Shown here one piece after another: positions 53,965-64,000 of a DNA stretch of 64,000 nucleotides. The translations under genes were made by a program, and so were the position numbers. Every line of letters starts with the position of its first letter. Within the stretch, counting starts at the first letter, position 1. Below the pieces are notes generated by a model. It ran no database searches and was not told the DNA's origin. It was given only the letters and a program-made list of their open reading frames with translations. This stretch comes from CAWAPS01 sp963783945. Lineage in GTDB: Bacteria > Actinomycetota > Acidimicrobiia > Acidimicrobiales > Palsa-688. The stretch spans positions 62,001 to 126,000 of the forward strand of contig CAWAPS010000005.1 in NCBI GenBank assembly GCA_963783945.1, written 5' to 3'.

Positions 53965-54182
53965 CCGTCCGGCATGCCACGGTCGATACTCGGCAACGCC
54001 CGGAACGGGTCTGGCCGGCCGTCCGGTCGGCGGCGGCCGATGGCCCTCGTGTAGCCTAGAACGCACCCGTCGCCGGCTTTGACCGGATTCCTTCGGCAGG
54101 CGGAGGGGTACCCAACCACCGGAGGCCGCAGGTGCCGACATTTGAGGCTCAGGTGGCGGCCCGACCAACCAGTTAGAGGTTC

Positions 54183-55802
54183 ATGGTGAGCAGTGGATTC
54201 GACGTGATCATCGTGGGGGCAGGCACCTCCGGCTGCGCCTTAGCCGCCCGGCTCTCCGAAGACCCGCACCGCTCGGTGCTGCTGGTGGAAGCGGGACCGC
54301 GATACAAGGGCATAGACGGGTTCCCGCCCGGGCTCCGATACGCGGGAGTTTTCAGTGCGATGGCGGGCACAGACCGCACCAGCTGGATTTTTCCCGCCAC
54401 TTTGCGTGCCGGTATACAGCAGCCCCTGCCTCGCGGCCGGGTGGTAGGCGGGTCCAGCGCGGTGAACGGAACTCTGTTCACCCGCGGCCTCCCCGAGGAT
54501 TTCGACGGCTGGGCGGCAGGCGGCAACGAGGAGTGGTCCTACGACAAGGTGCTGCCCTTCTTCGTCAAGCTGGAATCCGACCGCGACATACGCGACGAAT
54601 ATCACGGTTCGTCAGGCCCGATCCCCGTGCGGCGAGTCCAGCCCAACGATTGGTCGCCGATAACCAAAGCCTTCGTAGCTGCATGCCGGCAGGCCGGCTT
54701 CCCCGACGATCCGGATGCCAACGGCCCGAAATCGATTGGAGTCGGGTCCCTGCCGGTCAACAACGTAGATGGCGTTCGCTTCAACGTGGCCCTCGGATAT
54801 CTGGATCCGGCCGAGCCGCGGAGCAATCTGACTGTCCGCAGCGACTCGGTGGTCGAGCGAGTCCTCTTCGAGGACGGTCGGGCCATCGGAGTCGAAGTCC
54901 GCGCGGGGGCCAACATCGAGACTCTCTACGGGGGAGAGATCGTCCTGAGCGCCGGAGCGGTCAAATCTCCCCACCTATTGCTCCTTTCTGGCGTCGGTCC
55001 GGGAGAGCAGCTCCGCCAGCACGGCCTCCCCGTCGTTTGCGACTCGCCGAACGTCGGACGTGAGTTCACCGACCACTGCACCATGCACATCGGTGTCCGG
55101 GTCTCCAAGCGCCGCAACCCTCCGCTCCACCCGACCAGGAGCTCTTTGGCCGAAGCTGGGCTTCACTTCACGTCGGATGTCGGAGATCACAGTGACATGC
55201 TGCTGTTCCAGAGCGTCCTTCCCTTCAACACGTCGGTGTTGTATGGAGTCGGGCTGGTCGGACGGCTGAAGATAGCCAAGTCCGCCCTAGGCGGAATGTC
55301 CATGAAGCAGCTCAGAGAGCAGGCACGCTCCGGTTCGAGCATGGCCCTTTCCTGCATAATCATGAGGGGATCGAGTCGGGGCGAGTTGCGGCTGGCGTCC
55401 GCCGATCCGACTGCCAATCCCGAGCTGCTCTATCACTACTTCGAGAAGGCAGAAGACCTGACGCGAATGCGCCAGGGGTTTCGCCTGGCCGCCGAACTGG
55501 TGCGTAGTGAACCATACCGGGAGATCGGAGCCCGGCTGCTCGGCCCCGATGACCGGACGCTGGAGTCGGACAGGATGCTCGACGAGTTTCTGTGCAGCTA
55601 CGTGGGTAGCTCGATCCATATGTCCAGCACGTGTCGGATGGCTTCATCGGCCAGCGAGGGTGTGGTGGATCAGTACTGCCGGGTGTACGGGGTCTCGAAC
55701 CTCCGGGTGGTCGACACGTCGATTATGCCGACCGTGGTCCGAAGGTGCCCGGCGGCTACCGCGGTCATGATCGGCGAGCGCACGGCTGAGTTCTTCACTT
55801 GA
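54183..55802 (+). CDS. GMC-family FAD-dependent oxidoreductase
   Basis: 539 residues. FAD motifs are FDVIIVGAGTSGCALAARLSEDP, GRVVGGSSAVNGTLFTRG and VLSAGAVKSPHLLLLSGVGP. At the C-terminus the active-site His is in SIHMSSTCRM. The second catalytic position, Asn or His in most members, is Cys (RRCPAATAVMIGE). GAGGTTC precedes the ATG. GMC enzymes oxidise alcohols with O2 or another acceptor, and some actinobacterial members couple to mycofactocin. Substrate unknown. It is convergent with the ABC transporter genes. Confidence 0.92.
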   Translation: MVSSGFDVIIVGAGTSGCALAARLSEDPHRSVLLVEAGPRYKGIDGFPPGLRYAGVFSAMAGTDRTSWIFPATLRAGIQQPLPRGRVVGGSSAVNGTLFTRGLPEDFDGWAAGGNEEWSYDKVLPFFVKLESDRDIRDEYHGSSGPIPVRRVQPNDWSPITKAFVAACRQAGFPDDPDANGPKSIGVGSLPVNNVDGVRFNVALGYLDPAEPRSNLTVRSDSVVERVLFEDGRAIGVEVRAGANIETLYGGEIVLSAGAVKSPHLLLLSGVGPGEQLRQHGLPVVCDSPNVGREFTDHCTMHIGVRVSKRRNPPLHPTRSSLAEAGLHFTSDVGDHSDMLLFQSVLPFNTSVLYGVGLVGRLKIAKSALGGMSMKQLREQARSGSSMALSCIIMRGSSRGELRLASADPTANPELLYHYFEKAEDLTRMRQGFRLAAELVRSEPYREIGARLLGPDDRTLESDRMLDEFLCSYVGSSIHMSSTCRMASSASEGVVDQYCRVYGVSNLRVVDTSIMPTVVRRCPAATAVMIGERTAEFFT

Positions 55803-55852
55803 CCGGCCCGAAGGGCGGCCTGCTCTCAAACAGGTTCGCAGAATCACCCGCG

Positions 55853-55884
55853 CCAAAACGACGCCGCTGACCAGGGTCGTTTGG
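55853..55884. terminator. Hairpin between convergent GMC and ABC transporter genes
   Basis: CCAAAACGAC at 55853-55862 pairs with GTCGTTTGG at 55876-55884 apart from one bulged A, with a 13-nt loop. It lies between two convergent stop codons. No clear U tract. Confidence 0.4.
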
Positions 55885-55910
55885 AGCAGCCTATGGCGCG
55901 CCCGGGTTGT

Positions 55911-57637
<1,727 letters not shown>

Positions 57638-57641
<4 letters not shown>

Positions 57642-59676
57642 GGGGCGGCCTCGGCTTTGACGTCGCTGTCGCCGGTGTTGAGGGCGACGGGACGACCAGG
57701 ATCGTCAGGATCGGGGCGGCCGGTGGGCCAGGCCGGCTGGGCCGGTTGGCCGCCGGTGAGCCGGGCGGTCAACGCGGTCAGGGCCTGGCGGATCTGCCGG
57801 CCGTTTTGGGCGATCACGCCTTCGGGGTGGCGGGCCACTGAGATGGCCCCCAAACCGAACAGCATGGTCGGCACCTCAGCCCAGCGGGTCGGGACATAGG
57901 TTTGGAATATCCCGGGGAACAACGTGAACGACAGCCCGGCCAGCAAGGCGGCGATAAGCGAGCGCACACCCATGGTCACCACCACCGCCAGCCAGACCAG
58001 ACCGGCGAAGGTGGCGAACGACTGGGGTTGGGCGATCTGGGTGTCCATGGCCAAGAACCCGCCGCCCACCGCGGCCACGAACGCGGCCAGCGCACCCACG
58101 ATGACCTTGACCTGGACCACGCTCAAACCCAGGGTGCGGGCCCCCGGTTCGCTGTCGCGCACCGCCCGCAACGCCAGCCCGCTCGTCGAGCGGCGCAGGT
58201 TCAAGGTGAACAGGGCGAAGATCAAGAACACCCCCAACGCCAAGTAGCCGAACACCAGCGGGCTGCGAGCGAAATGGGGGGCAGCACGGTCACGCCCAGC
58301 CCGCCCTGCAAGAACCGGTTGCGGGTGAACACCAGCGTCTCGACCAGCAACCCGAAGGTCAAGGTGACCAACGCCACGTACAAGTCGCCTAACCGGATGG
58401 TCAACAACCCGATGATCGCTCCCGCCGCCGCCGCTACCACCCCCCCCAACGCCACCGCCAGCAACACCGGTATGTGCCACGAGTTCACGAACTGCCCGGT
58501 GGCCAACGCCCCCGCCCCGGCAAAAATGATCTGCGACAACCACAACATGCCGCCCTCGCCGGTGACCACGGTGAAAGTCACGAACGTGATGGCATAACAG
58601 AACCCCAGCGCGGTCAACCCCAACCAATACGACGAACCCCTAAAAATCAACGGCAGACACGCCGCCACCACCAGCGGCACCAAACCCAGATACGCCCCCC
58701 AACCCTTCACGTCCGCCGCCTGCACCCCCGAATCCTCAGAATCCTGGCTGGCCGGACGCACCGCATGATCCAACGGGCCGCCCGTCCCCGCGTCCTCGTC
58801 CAACGACCCCGAACGGATCAGATAGAAGATCAAAAACACCAGAATGAACGCGAAAGGCACCGACGGGATGATCGCCGCGGTCAGCGAACTGTTCGCCGGC
58901 AGATACTTCTGGATCACATCGGTGACCACCCCCATCAACAACGCCACCCCCACCGCCCCCGGCAACGACCGCAACCGGGCCGCCACCACCGCGGCGAACG
59001 CCGCCGCCATCAACGCCGTCATCCCCCCCGTGGTCAAACCATTAGTCGGCGCCACCAACACCCCAGCCAGACCGGCCAGGGTGGCCGACACCGCCCACAC
59101 CCCCACCGCCACCCGCCCCGGATTGATCCCCGACAACGACGCCATAGCCTCCGAATCCACCATGGCCCGCACCCGCAAACCCACACTCGTGAACCGCAAC
59201 ACCAACGTCCCGAGCACCACCACAAACAACACAAACCCGTACGTGATCACCTGATCAGTAGTGACCGGCGCCCCCAAAAAATGGAACGGCTGATCACTCA
59301 ACGACGCCAAACCAGGCGCCGAAGTGATCGCCTGCGTCCCGAAAAGAAAATCCGCCACCGGCGGCAACGCCACCGACAAACCAATCGTCGCCACCAACTT
59401 GATCAGCGTCGACTTACCCCGAATAAACTGAAACAAAAAGAAGTACAAAAACACCCCCAACAACGGGGCCATAACCACCAACGACACCGCCCCCGCCGCA
59501 TCAGTACGCCACCCATGCTGAGAGTTCAACCAATAATAAAACCGGGCCACGAAATACGCCATCGACCCGAACGCAAAATTCAGCACCCCGCCCGACACAA
59601 ACGTCACCACCAGCCCCGACGCCGCGATCGCATAAATCGAACCCAACGCCAAACCGGCCAAAATATACTGCAACAT
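57638..59676 (-). pseudogene. Fused LivH-LivM-type ABC permease with a single-base frameshift
   Basis: GGAGGGTGAGCTG precedes the ATG at 59676. The first part is LivH-like (MLQYILAGLALGSIYAIAAS, VGLRVRAMVDSEAMASLSGIN), then a linker (SLDEDAGTGG) and a LivM-like part (FVTFTVVTGEGGMLWLSQ, LYVALVTLTFGLLVETL). Near 58280 the frame breaks at a C6 run (G6 on the plus strand): after VTVLPP the homology continues as HFARSPLVFGYLALGVF in the next frame to the stop at 57638. One added C gives exactly 680 codons. This is a real lesion, a phase-variable site or a sequencing error. Many hydrophobic segments are visible. It would import branched-chain amino acids or similar acids. Confidence 0.85.
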
Positions 59677-59894
59677 CAGCTCACCCTCCGGGCCGGCAAC
59701 TCAACCAACACGAACCCAACACCACGCCCCCACAAGTCGAGCACCAAACAGAAACACCCTCCCCCAAGGAGCACCAAACCCCACAAAGATTACCAGCCCC
59801 CAAACCAGAGTCAAGTCTCAACCCACCACCAACCCAAACCATGGGACGTCGCGATCTTTCACCCGCTCTGGGATCATCGGTAACGGGTGAGCGG

Positions 59895-60617
59895 TCAAGA
59901 ACCGGCGTCGACGCTGGACCGGGCCTCGGTTGATCCCGACCGCAACGCGGCTATGCGGGGAGCGAAGCCCAACGAGAAGAACTCCTCGTACTCCTTCCGG
60001 CCCGCTGCTGGACGGCCGTGGTGGGTGCGCTCACCTTCGGCTGTGACCCGTATGCGCTCCAGGATTCCGTCGAATCCCCGGGTCGGGATGACCACGAGGC
60101 CTTCTCGATCGCCGACAACGATGTCGCCGGGGTGGACGCACACACCACCGCAGCTGACGGGAACGTTGATCTCGCCTGGGCCATTCAGGGTTGGCTGGCG
60201 GGGCGTGGTGGCCCGGGCGAAGACCGGGTAGCCGAGGGCTTCGATCCCGCCGGCATCCCTGGCTGCCCCGTCGATAACCACCGCCTGCACTCCCATTCCC
60301 TGGGCCCAGGCGCTGAAGTACTCGCCCCACACCGCCCTCGACGTGTCACCTCGCCCATCGATGACGAGGACGTCGCCTTCCCGAGTCTCGTTCAGGGCGC
60401 CCGAGATCATGAGGAAGTCTCCCGGCGGTACGGAAACGGTCACTGCGGGACCTGCGATGCGGTGAACGCCAGGGAAGACGCACCTGATCTCAGGGTCCAT
60501 GAGGTTGCGGCCCATGGCATCGCCTATCCAGGCGACTTCGTACGAGAGAAGCTCGTCCAGGATCGCTCGGGATGGGGGCTCAGGCAAGGCGTCATGGGTT
60601 GCAGGAACACTAGACAT
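59895..60617 (-). CDS. RraA/HMG-aldolase-family protein
   Basis: 240 residues with GGAGACAATGAG before the ATG. The fold is that of RraA and of 4-hydroxy-4-methyl-2-oxoglutarate/4-carboxy-4-hydroxy-2-oxoadipate aldolases. Key motifs are GDVLVIDGRGDTSRAVWGE and VVIDGAARDAGGIEALGYPVFAR, the latter with the Arg-Asp metal/substrate pair, then GGVCVHPGDIVVGDREGLVVIP. The LigK-type aldolases of this family act after an amidohydrolase-2 hydratase (LigJ) in protocatechuate meta-cleavage; two amidohydrolase genes lie just upstream in this (-) cluster. An aldolase or oxaloacetate decarboxylase role is the best guess. Confidence 0.88.
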   Translation of the reverse strand: MSSVPATHDALPEPPSRAILDELLSYEVAWIGDAMGRNLMDPEIRCVFPGVHRIAGPAVTVSVPPGDFLMISGALNETREGDVLVIDGRGDTSRAVWGEYFSAWAQGMGVQAVVIDGAARDAGGIEALGYPVFARATTPRQPTLNGPGEINVPVSCGGVCVHPGDIVVGDREGLVVIPTRGFDGILERIRVTAEGERTHHGRPAAGRKEYEEFFSLGFAPRIAALRSGSTEARSSVDAGS

Positions 60618-60689
60618 CTCATTGTCTCCTTACCAGACAGGTACGGGTTGGCGGGAGGCCCATTTACACACTAGGAGGACACCGAGTGG

Positions 60690-61904
60690 TCAGGACACGC
60701 GAGTTGGATAGGAGCCGGAACCATAGGCCTGCTCTTTCCAGCCTTGCTCGGGAAAGGTTATGTAGGATCGATCCAACCCTCCGATCGAAGGACAGCCCAA
60801 GGACCGGAGGGCGGCCACCATGTCGGAACCAAGGATCTGGAGAACGCGTCGCACCCCTTCGCCCCCGGCGGCAGCGAAGGGATATATGTAGGCACGCCCG
60901 ATCAACACCGCCCGGGCTCCGAGAGCCAGCGCCTTGAGCACGTCCGTCCCTCGTCGGATACCGCTGTCGAAGTAAACCTCGAGCCGGCCGTCCACCACGT
61001 CCACTATCTCGGGAAGGACCCGAAGGGTTGCCGGGCTCCCATCTACATTTCGTCCGCCATGGTTCGATACAACTATGGCGTCAACACCTTCGTCCACGGC
61101 GCGGCGGGCGTCCTCGGGCCGCAGGATGCCCTTGACGACGATAGGACCGTCCCAGGTCTCGCGTATCCACGTCAGGTCCTCCCAGGTCGGAGCGGCCTTC
61201 TGTACCGACTCCCACATCTCACCGTAGGACGCCGGCTTACCGTCCGGCTTCATCCACATGGGACAGTCGAGGTGCATCCCGTCTCTCACGAAGTCGATGG
61301 TCCACCGGGGCTTTGTCACAACCTGGTGGAGGTATCTGAGGGCGGTAGGCAGATTCAGGCCGATGAAACCTTGGGATCGGGGTCCCCCGGATCGCTCCAG
61401 GCTGTGACCCCCGGCCATATCAGCGGTGATGACCAGCGCTCGGCATCCCGCTTTGCGGGCCCGGTCGAGCATGACCTCGACGTTGCTGCGTCCCCCAGCC
61501 AGGTAGAGATCAAAAAACACCGTGCCCTTCGCCTGGGCCATAATGTCTTCGATCGGATACCCGGTGAAGCAGCTGACCATGTGTACGGTGCCGGCTTCAC
61601 CGGCGGCCTTGGCGACGCTCGGCTCTCCCTCCGAGCGGAACATCCTGATGCTGCCGGTCGGAGCGATCATGACGGGGGTGGCGATCTCGTGCCCGAGAAC
61701 GGTGGTCGACAGGTCGTAGTTCGGGTACTGCACCGCGGCCTGCGGTCGGAACTGCACTTCCTTGAACGAATCGAGATTCCAACCCAAGGTCAACTCGCGC
61801 CCGGCGCCGCATTCGATGCTGTGGAAGATGGCTTTCGGGAGGCGCCGCCGGGCCATCCTTTCGGCGTCCGCAACGCTCAGAATTCTTTCGGCTGCACGGC
61901 TCAC
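60690..61904 (-). CDS. FMN-dependent alpha-hydroxy acid oxidoreductase, MftD-like
   Basis: 404 residues from GTG 61904 (AGGAG six bases upstream). A TIM-barrel FMN enzyme of the glycolate oxidase/lactate dehydrogenase family: ATPVMIAPTG, ADMAGGH, VKGILRPEDARRAVDEG, active-site His in VVSNHGGRNVDG, and FMN-phosphate site DSGIRRGTDVLKALALGARAVLIGRAY. The N-terminus (RRRLPKAIFHSI) and the whole layout are closer to MftD, the FMN enzyme of mycofactocin maturation, than to LldD. It may be an MftD paralogue used in catabolism. It lies between RraA-like and amidohydrolase genes. Confidence 0.88.
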   Translation of the reverse strand: MSRAAERILSVADAERMARRRLPKAIFHSIECGAGRELTLGWNLDSFKEVQFRPQAAVQYPNYDLSTTVLGHEIATPVMIAPTGSIRMFRSEGEPSVAKAAGEAGTVHMVSCFTGYPIEDIMAQAKGTVFFDLYLAGGRSNVEVMLDRARKAGCRALVITADMAGGHSLERSGGPRSQGFIGLNLPTALRYLHQVVTKPRWTIDFVRDGMHLDCPMWMKPDGKPASYGEMWESVQKAAPTWEDLTWIRETWDGPIVVKGILRPEDARRAVDEGVDAIVVSNHGGRNVDGSPATLRVLPEIVDVVDGRLEVYFDSGIRRGTDVLKALALGARAVLIGRAYIYPFAAAGGEGVRRVLQILGSDMVAALRSLGCPSIGGLDRSYITFPEQGWKEQAYGSGSYPTRVS

Positions 61905-62008
61905 TTCGATCTCCTAGCAGGCTCGCACGTCGGAGCCATGGGGTTGGTGCGGGCTAAACCCGTGCCGGCAGCACCTGGCCGGCCGTTGGCTCCTCGATTG
62001 TCGGCTCG

Positions 62009-62884
62009 CTACGGCCATCCCAACAAGCGGGTGAGAGATCCGCCGAGAATGGCTTCCTTTTCGCCTTCCGTCAGGTCGTCGCAGTAGCGGATGAAGTTCA
62101 TCGATTCGGCATATGTGTGCTTCCCCATGTACTGCTCCTGCGTCCCCGGGATCACCATGGGGGGCAGCCCGATGCGGCCATAGAAGCGGCCTATGTCACT
62201 GGCCCACATCAGGCGGTTAGGGCCGAACGCGTCGACGATCGACCTGAGCTTCGGCACTACGTCGAGGAATGGGAACGGCTGACGCGATAGAGCCGGCAGC
62301 CCGCACAGCTTGACGCCCACGTTCGGGAACTTCGCCAGCGCGAGCAGGTCGGGCAGCGACTTGAATGGCGGCTCTTCCGGCGTGTCCATGGGAGGCTGCC
62401 TCAGACCGAGATGGTCGATGATGAGGGTCAAATCCGGGTAGCGCTCCGCCACGCCGACGGCAAGAGGTAAGGCGCGGGTGATGAACATGAAAAGGGGAAG
62501 GTGCTGCCTTTCACAAGCACTGAAGATGGGGTCCCATTTGCCCTCCTGAAGCCGGGTGAGCTCCGATCCATCGAGGGGCCATCCGATGGTCGCCCGCAGT
62601 GCCAGGAGCCCTTGATCGCGCTTGGCCTTGGCTTCCGCCACTGCCGCCTCGGCATCCGGTACATCAGGGCTGATGCTCGGCACATAGGCCATCCGTCCGG
62701 GTGAGGCTTTGGCGGCGGCGGCCCCCCACTCTTCGGGTGTAAATAGGACTATGCCTGACACTCCTGTGGCATCCATATACGCGAGTGTTATCTCGGTGAG
62801 GATGTTGTGCTGCGTCTCTTCATCATGTCCGGTCCAGTCCAGCCACGGCGCCGGATCATGCATTTGACCGTCGATGATCTTCAT
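62009..62884 (-). CDS. Amidohydrolase-2 family protein with altered metal motif
   Basis: 291 residues; AGGAG precedes the ATG. Members usually begin DxHxH. Here the N-terminus is IIDGQMHDP, so the first His is Gln (Q7) and H9 is kept. Other landmarks are LALRATIGWPLDGSE, LTLIIDHLGLRQPP, GVKLCGLPALS and MWASDIGRFYG. It resembles the 2-pyrone-4,6-dicarboxylate lactonase (LigI) branch, whose DHLG motif it shares. It is followed by the MftD-like gene on the same strand. Confidence 0.86.
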   Translation of the reverse strand: MKIIDGQMHDPAPWLDWTGHDEETQHNILTEITLAYMDATGVSGIVLFTPEEWGAAAAKASPGRMAYVPSISPDVPDAEAAVAEAKAKRDQGLLALRATIGWPLDGSELTRLQEGKWDPIFSACERQHLPLFMFITRALPLAVGVAERYPDLTLIIDHLGLRQPPMDTPEEPPFKSLPDLLALAKFPNVGVKLCGLPALSRQPFPFLDVVPKLRSIVDAFGPNRLMWASDIGRFYGRIGLPPMVIPGTQEQYMGKHTYAESMNFIRYCDDLTEGEKEAILGGSLTRLLGWP

Positions 62885-63112
62885 TAGAGATCTCCTGTCT
62901 CGTTACCTTGGATCGGTTCAAGTGCCAGGTCGTGCGGTAAAGCCAGACGGTCTTGCTGTTGATGGATAAGCAAAGGCGATAACGAGCCGGCTGGACCTCG
63001 GCGATCCCCCTCGACATGAGGCCTCAGATGCGCCTTCTCCTTGAAGATTCGCCGACCCCCATTACCAGACGTATGGACAGCTGTACCAACCTTGCGCTCC
63101 TCGCCGAGGTTA

Positions 63113-64000
63113 TCAAACTGTGACGGGAATCTTCATCACCTCGGCCAGGTTGCCCCCCATTACGCGGATGACATCATCTCTTGACAGGCCTTCGAGCTCA
63201 TCCACGTAGGAGAGCGGGTCCGACATGCCCTCGGCGTGGGGGAAGTCGGACCCGAATACAATCCGGTCGGCGCCGATGAGCTTGATCAGGCCGTGCGGGT
63301 CTTCCTCATGGAAAGGATGTATCCAGACGTTGCGCTTGAACACCATGAGCGGATCTTCGTCGTAGAGCCGAGGGTTGTGGGCATACGAGGTTCCCAGGGC
63401 CTCCACCAGGGGACGGACCCAGCCGGAACCGTTCTCGACCGGCAGGATGCGCAAGTTGGGAAAGCGGGACAGGAGGCCATGACCGATCATGGATGCAATT
63501 GTGTCGAAGATACCCCGGCCCTGAGTGTGCATGATGTCGAGAAACGCCGACGGACCCGCGAACGGGAGCATCTCGTCGTGGTTGCCTTCCCAAAGGCTGT
63601 AGTACCGCGTCAATCCGTCGTCGGAGGAGTGGAGGCCGACCGCAAGGTCAAGTTCGGTGACCCTCTCCCAGAACGGGTCGAACTCCGGTAGCGCGAACGA
63701 CCGGAATCCCTCGTACCCGGGAACCGGCGCGGGCCTGATGAGGACGATCTTTGCCCCGCGCTCGGCAACCCATTCCAGCTCCTTGATCGCCTCGCTCACG
63801 ATGGGGAGGGTGATGATGGGCGTGGGAAAGATGCGGCCCTCGTAGTTGAAAGACCAGTGTTCGTGCATCCATTGATTGAGGGCGTGTACGACCGCATGAG
63901 TAGCCTTGGGGTCGGAACGCAGCCGCTCTTCCAGCAGGCTGGCCAGCGTTGGCCACATGAGCGCGCGGTCGATGCCGAGCTCGTCCATAAGGGCGACGCG
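63113..64000 (-). CDS. Amidohydrolase-2 family protein, 5' end outside the window
   Basis: At least 295 residues are visible; the frame stays open to 64000, so the N-terminus with the first metal motif is missing. Visible landmarks are VGLHSSDDGLTRYYS, LPVENGSGWVRPL, NVWIHPFHEED and FGSDFPHAEGMSD, with the conserved Asp. PVPGYEGFRS recalls the 19586 protein (PVPGSAHGRS), and LNQWMHEHWSFNYEGRI recalls its FNRWLEEDWGFAYKGRI, so these two are close subgroup members. It is upstream of the 62009 gene on the same strand. Confidence 0.88.
   Translation of the reverse strand, partial: RVALMDELGIDRALMWPTLASLLEERLRSDPKATHAVVHALNQWMHEHWSFNYEGRIFPTPIITLPIVSEAIKELEWVAERGAKIVLIRPAPVPGYEGFRSFALPEFDPFWERVTELDLAVGLHSSDDGLTRYYSLWEGNHDEMLPFAGPSAFLDIMHTQGRGIFDTIASMIGHGLLSRFPNLRILPVENGSGWVRPLVEALGTSYAHNPRLYDEDPLMVFKRNVWIHPFHEEDPHGLIKLIGADRIVFGSDFPHAEGMSDPLSYVDELEGLSRDDVIRVMGGNLAEVMKIPVTV

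Noticed and set aside
58474..59883. A 469-codon plus-strand frame rich in Arg, Pro and His opposite the permease
   Set aside because: It is an antisense reading of the C/A-rich strand with no family resemblance, while the minus strand has clear LivH/LivM homology and a ribosome binding site.

Overview
The window is GC-rich DNA with frequent GTG and TTG starts and purine-rich ribosome binding sites. It carries dodecin, a luciferase-like (F420/FMN-type) oxidoreductase relic, a mycofactocin-type SDR, an MftD-like flavoprotein, an AtsA-size arylsulfatase and a DUF35 protein. Together these point to an actinomycetote, perhaps an uncultured acidimicrobial or mycobacterium-like lineage; the genus cannot be fixed from sequence alone. 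No tRNA, rRNA, CRISPR array, transposase or phage gene was recognised.

Almost every gene is a catabolic enzyme. Eleven belong to the amidohydrolase-2 (ACMSD/LigJ-like TIM-barrel) family. Around them are three fused double CaiB/BaiF CoA-transferases, two P450s, one Rieske oxygenase, four VOC proteins, several SDRs, two crotonases, one acyl-CoA carboxylase beta-type subunit, one AMP-ligase, one MaoC-like protein, one aldehyde dehydrogenase, one GMC oxidoreductase plus a broken one, an RraA-like aldolase, and MarR, TetR and IclR regulators. The layout resembles a catabolic island for cyclic, aromatic or terpenoid-like carboxylic acids. The substrate is inference.

Layout: 1-1213 broken GMC oxidoreductase; 1290-2414 amidohydrolase (-) facing away from an arylsulfatase (2783-5137). 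5167-10520 is a (-) operon of two M24 peptidase-fold proteins, a fused CoA-transferase and a MarR regulator, with a consensus-like promoter at 10593-10621. 10687-15365 is a (+) operon VOC-VOC-amidohydrolase-crotonase-Rieske, followed by another amidohydrolase. 17056-19128 holds a DsbA-like protein, dodecin, a structured convergent intergenic region and a TetR regulator. 19586-26821 is a (+) operon amidohydrolase-carboxyltransferase-CoA-transferase-cyclase-crotonase behind a promoter with an overlapping palindrome. 27041-32068 is a (-) cluster of SnoaL-like protein, SDR, amidohydrolase, VOC and amidohydrolase.

32229-37336 has a TIM-barrel isomerase, a frameshifted luciferase-like gene, and a PEP-mutase/MaoC/AMP-ligase operon. 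37347-44091 has a fused CoA-transferase (-), then P450, DUF35, TetR, IclR and VOC genes (+). 44988-48768 is an amidohydrolase-aldehyde dehydrogenase-amidohydrolase operon with its own promoter, trailed by an SDR fragment. 48963-55802 has a P450, two SDRs, an amidohydrolase, an epimerase-like protein and a GMC oxidoreductase. 55911-59676 encodes a branched-chain-type ABC transporter compressed into two fused genes, the permease gene being frameshifted in a C6 run. 59895-64000 (-) has RraA-like, MftD-like and two amidohydrolase genes, the last cut by the window edge.

A plausible division of labour is uptake by the ABC transporter, oxidation by P450, Rieske and dehydrogenases, CoA activation by the ligase and CoA-transferases, then hydration, C-C cleavage or decarboxylation by crotonases, VOC proteins and amidohydrolases. 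Families are clear for most genes; substrates are not.
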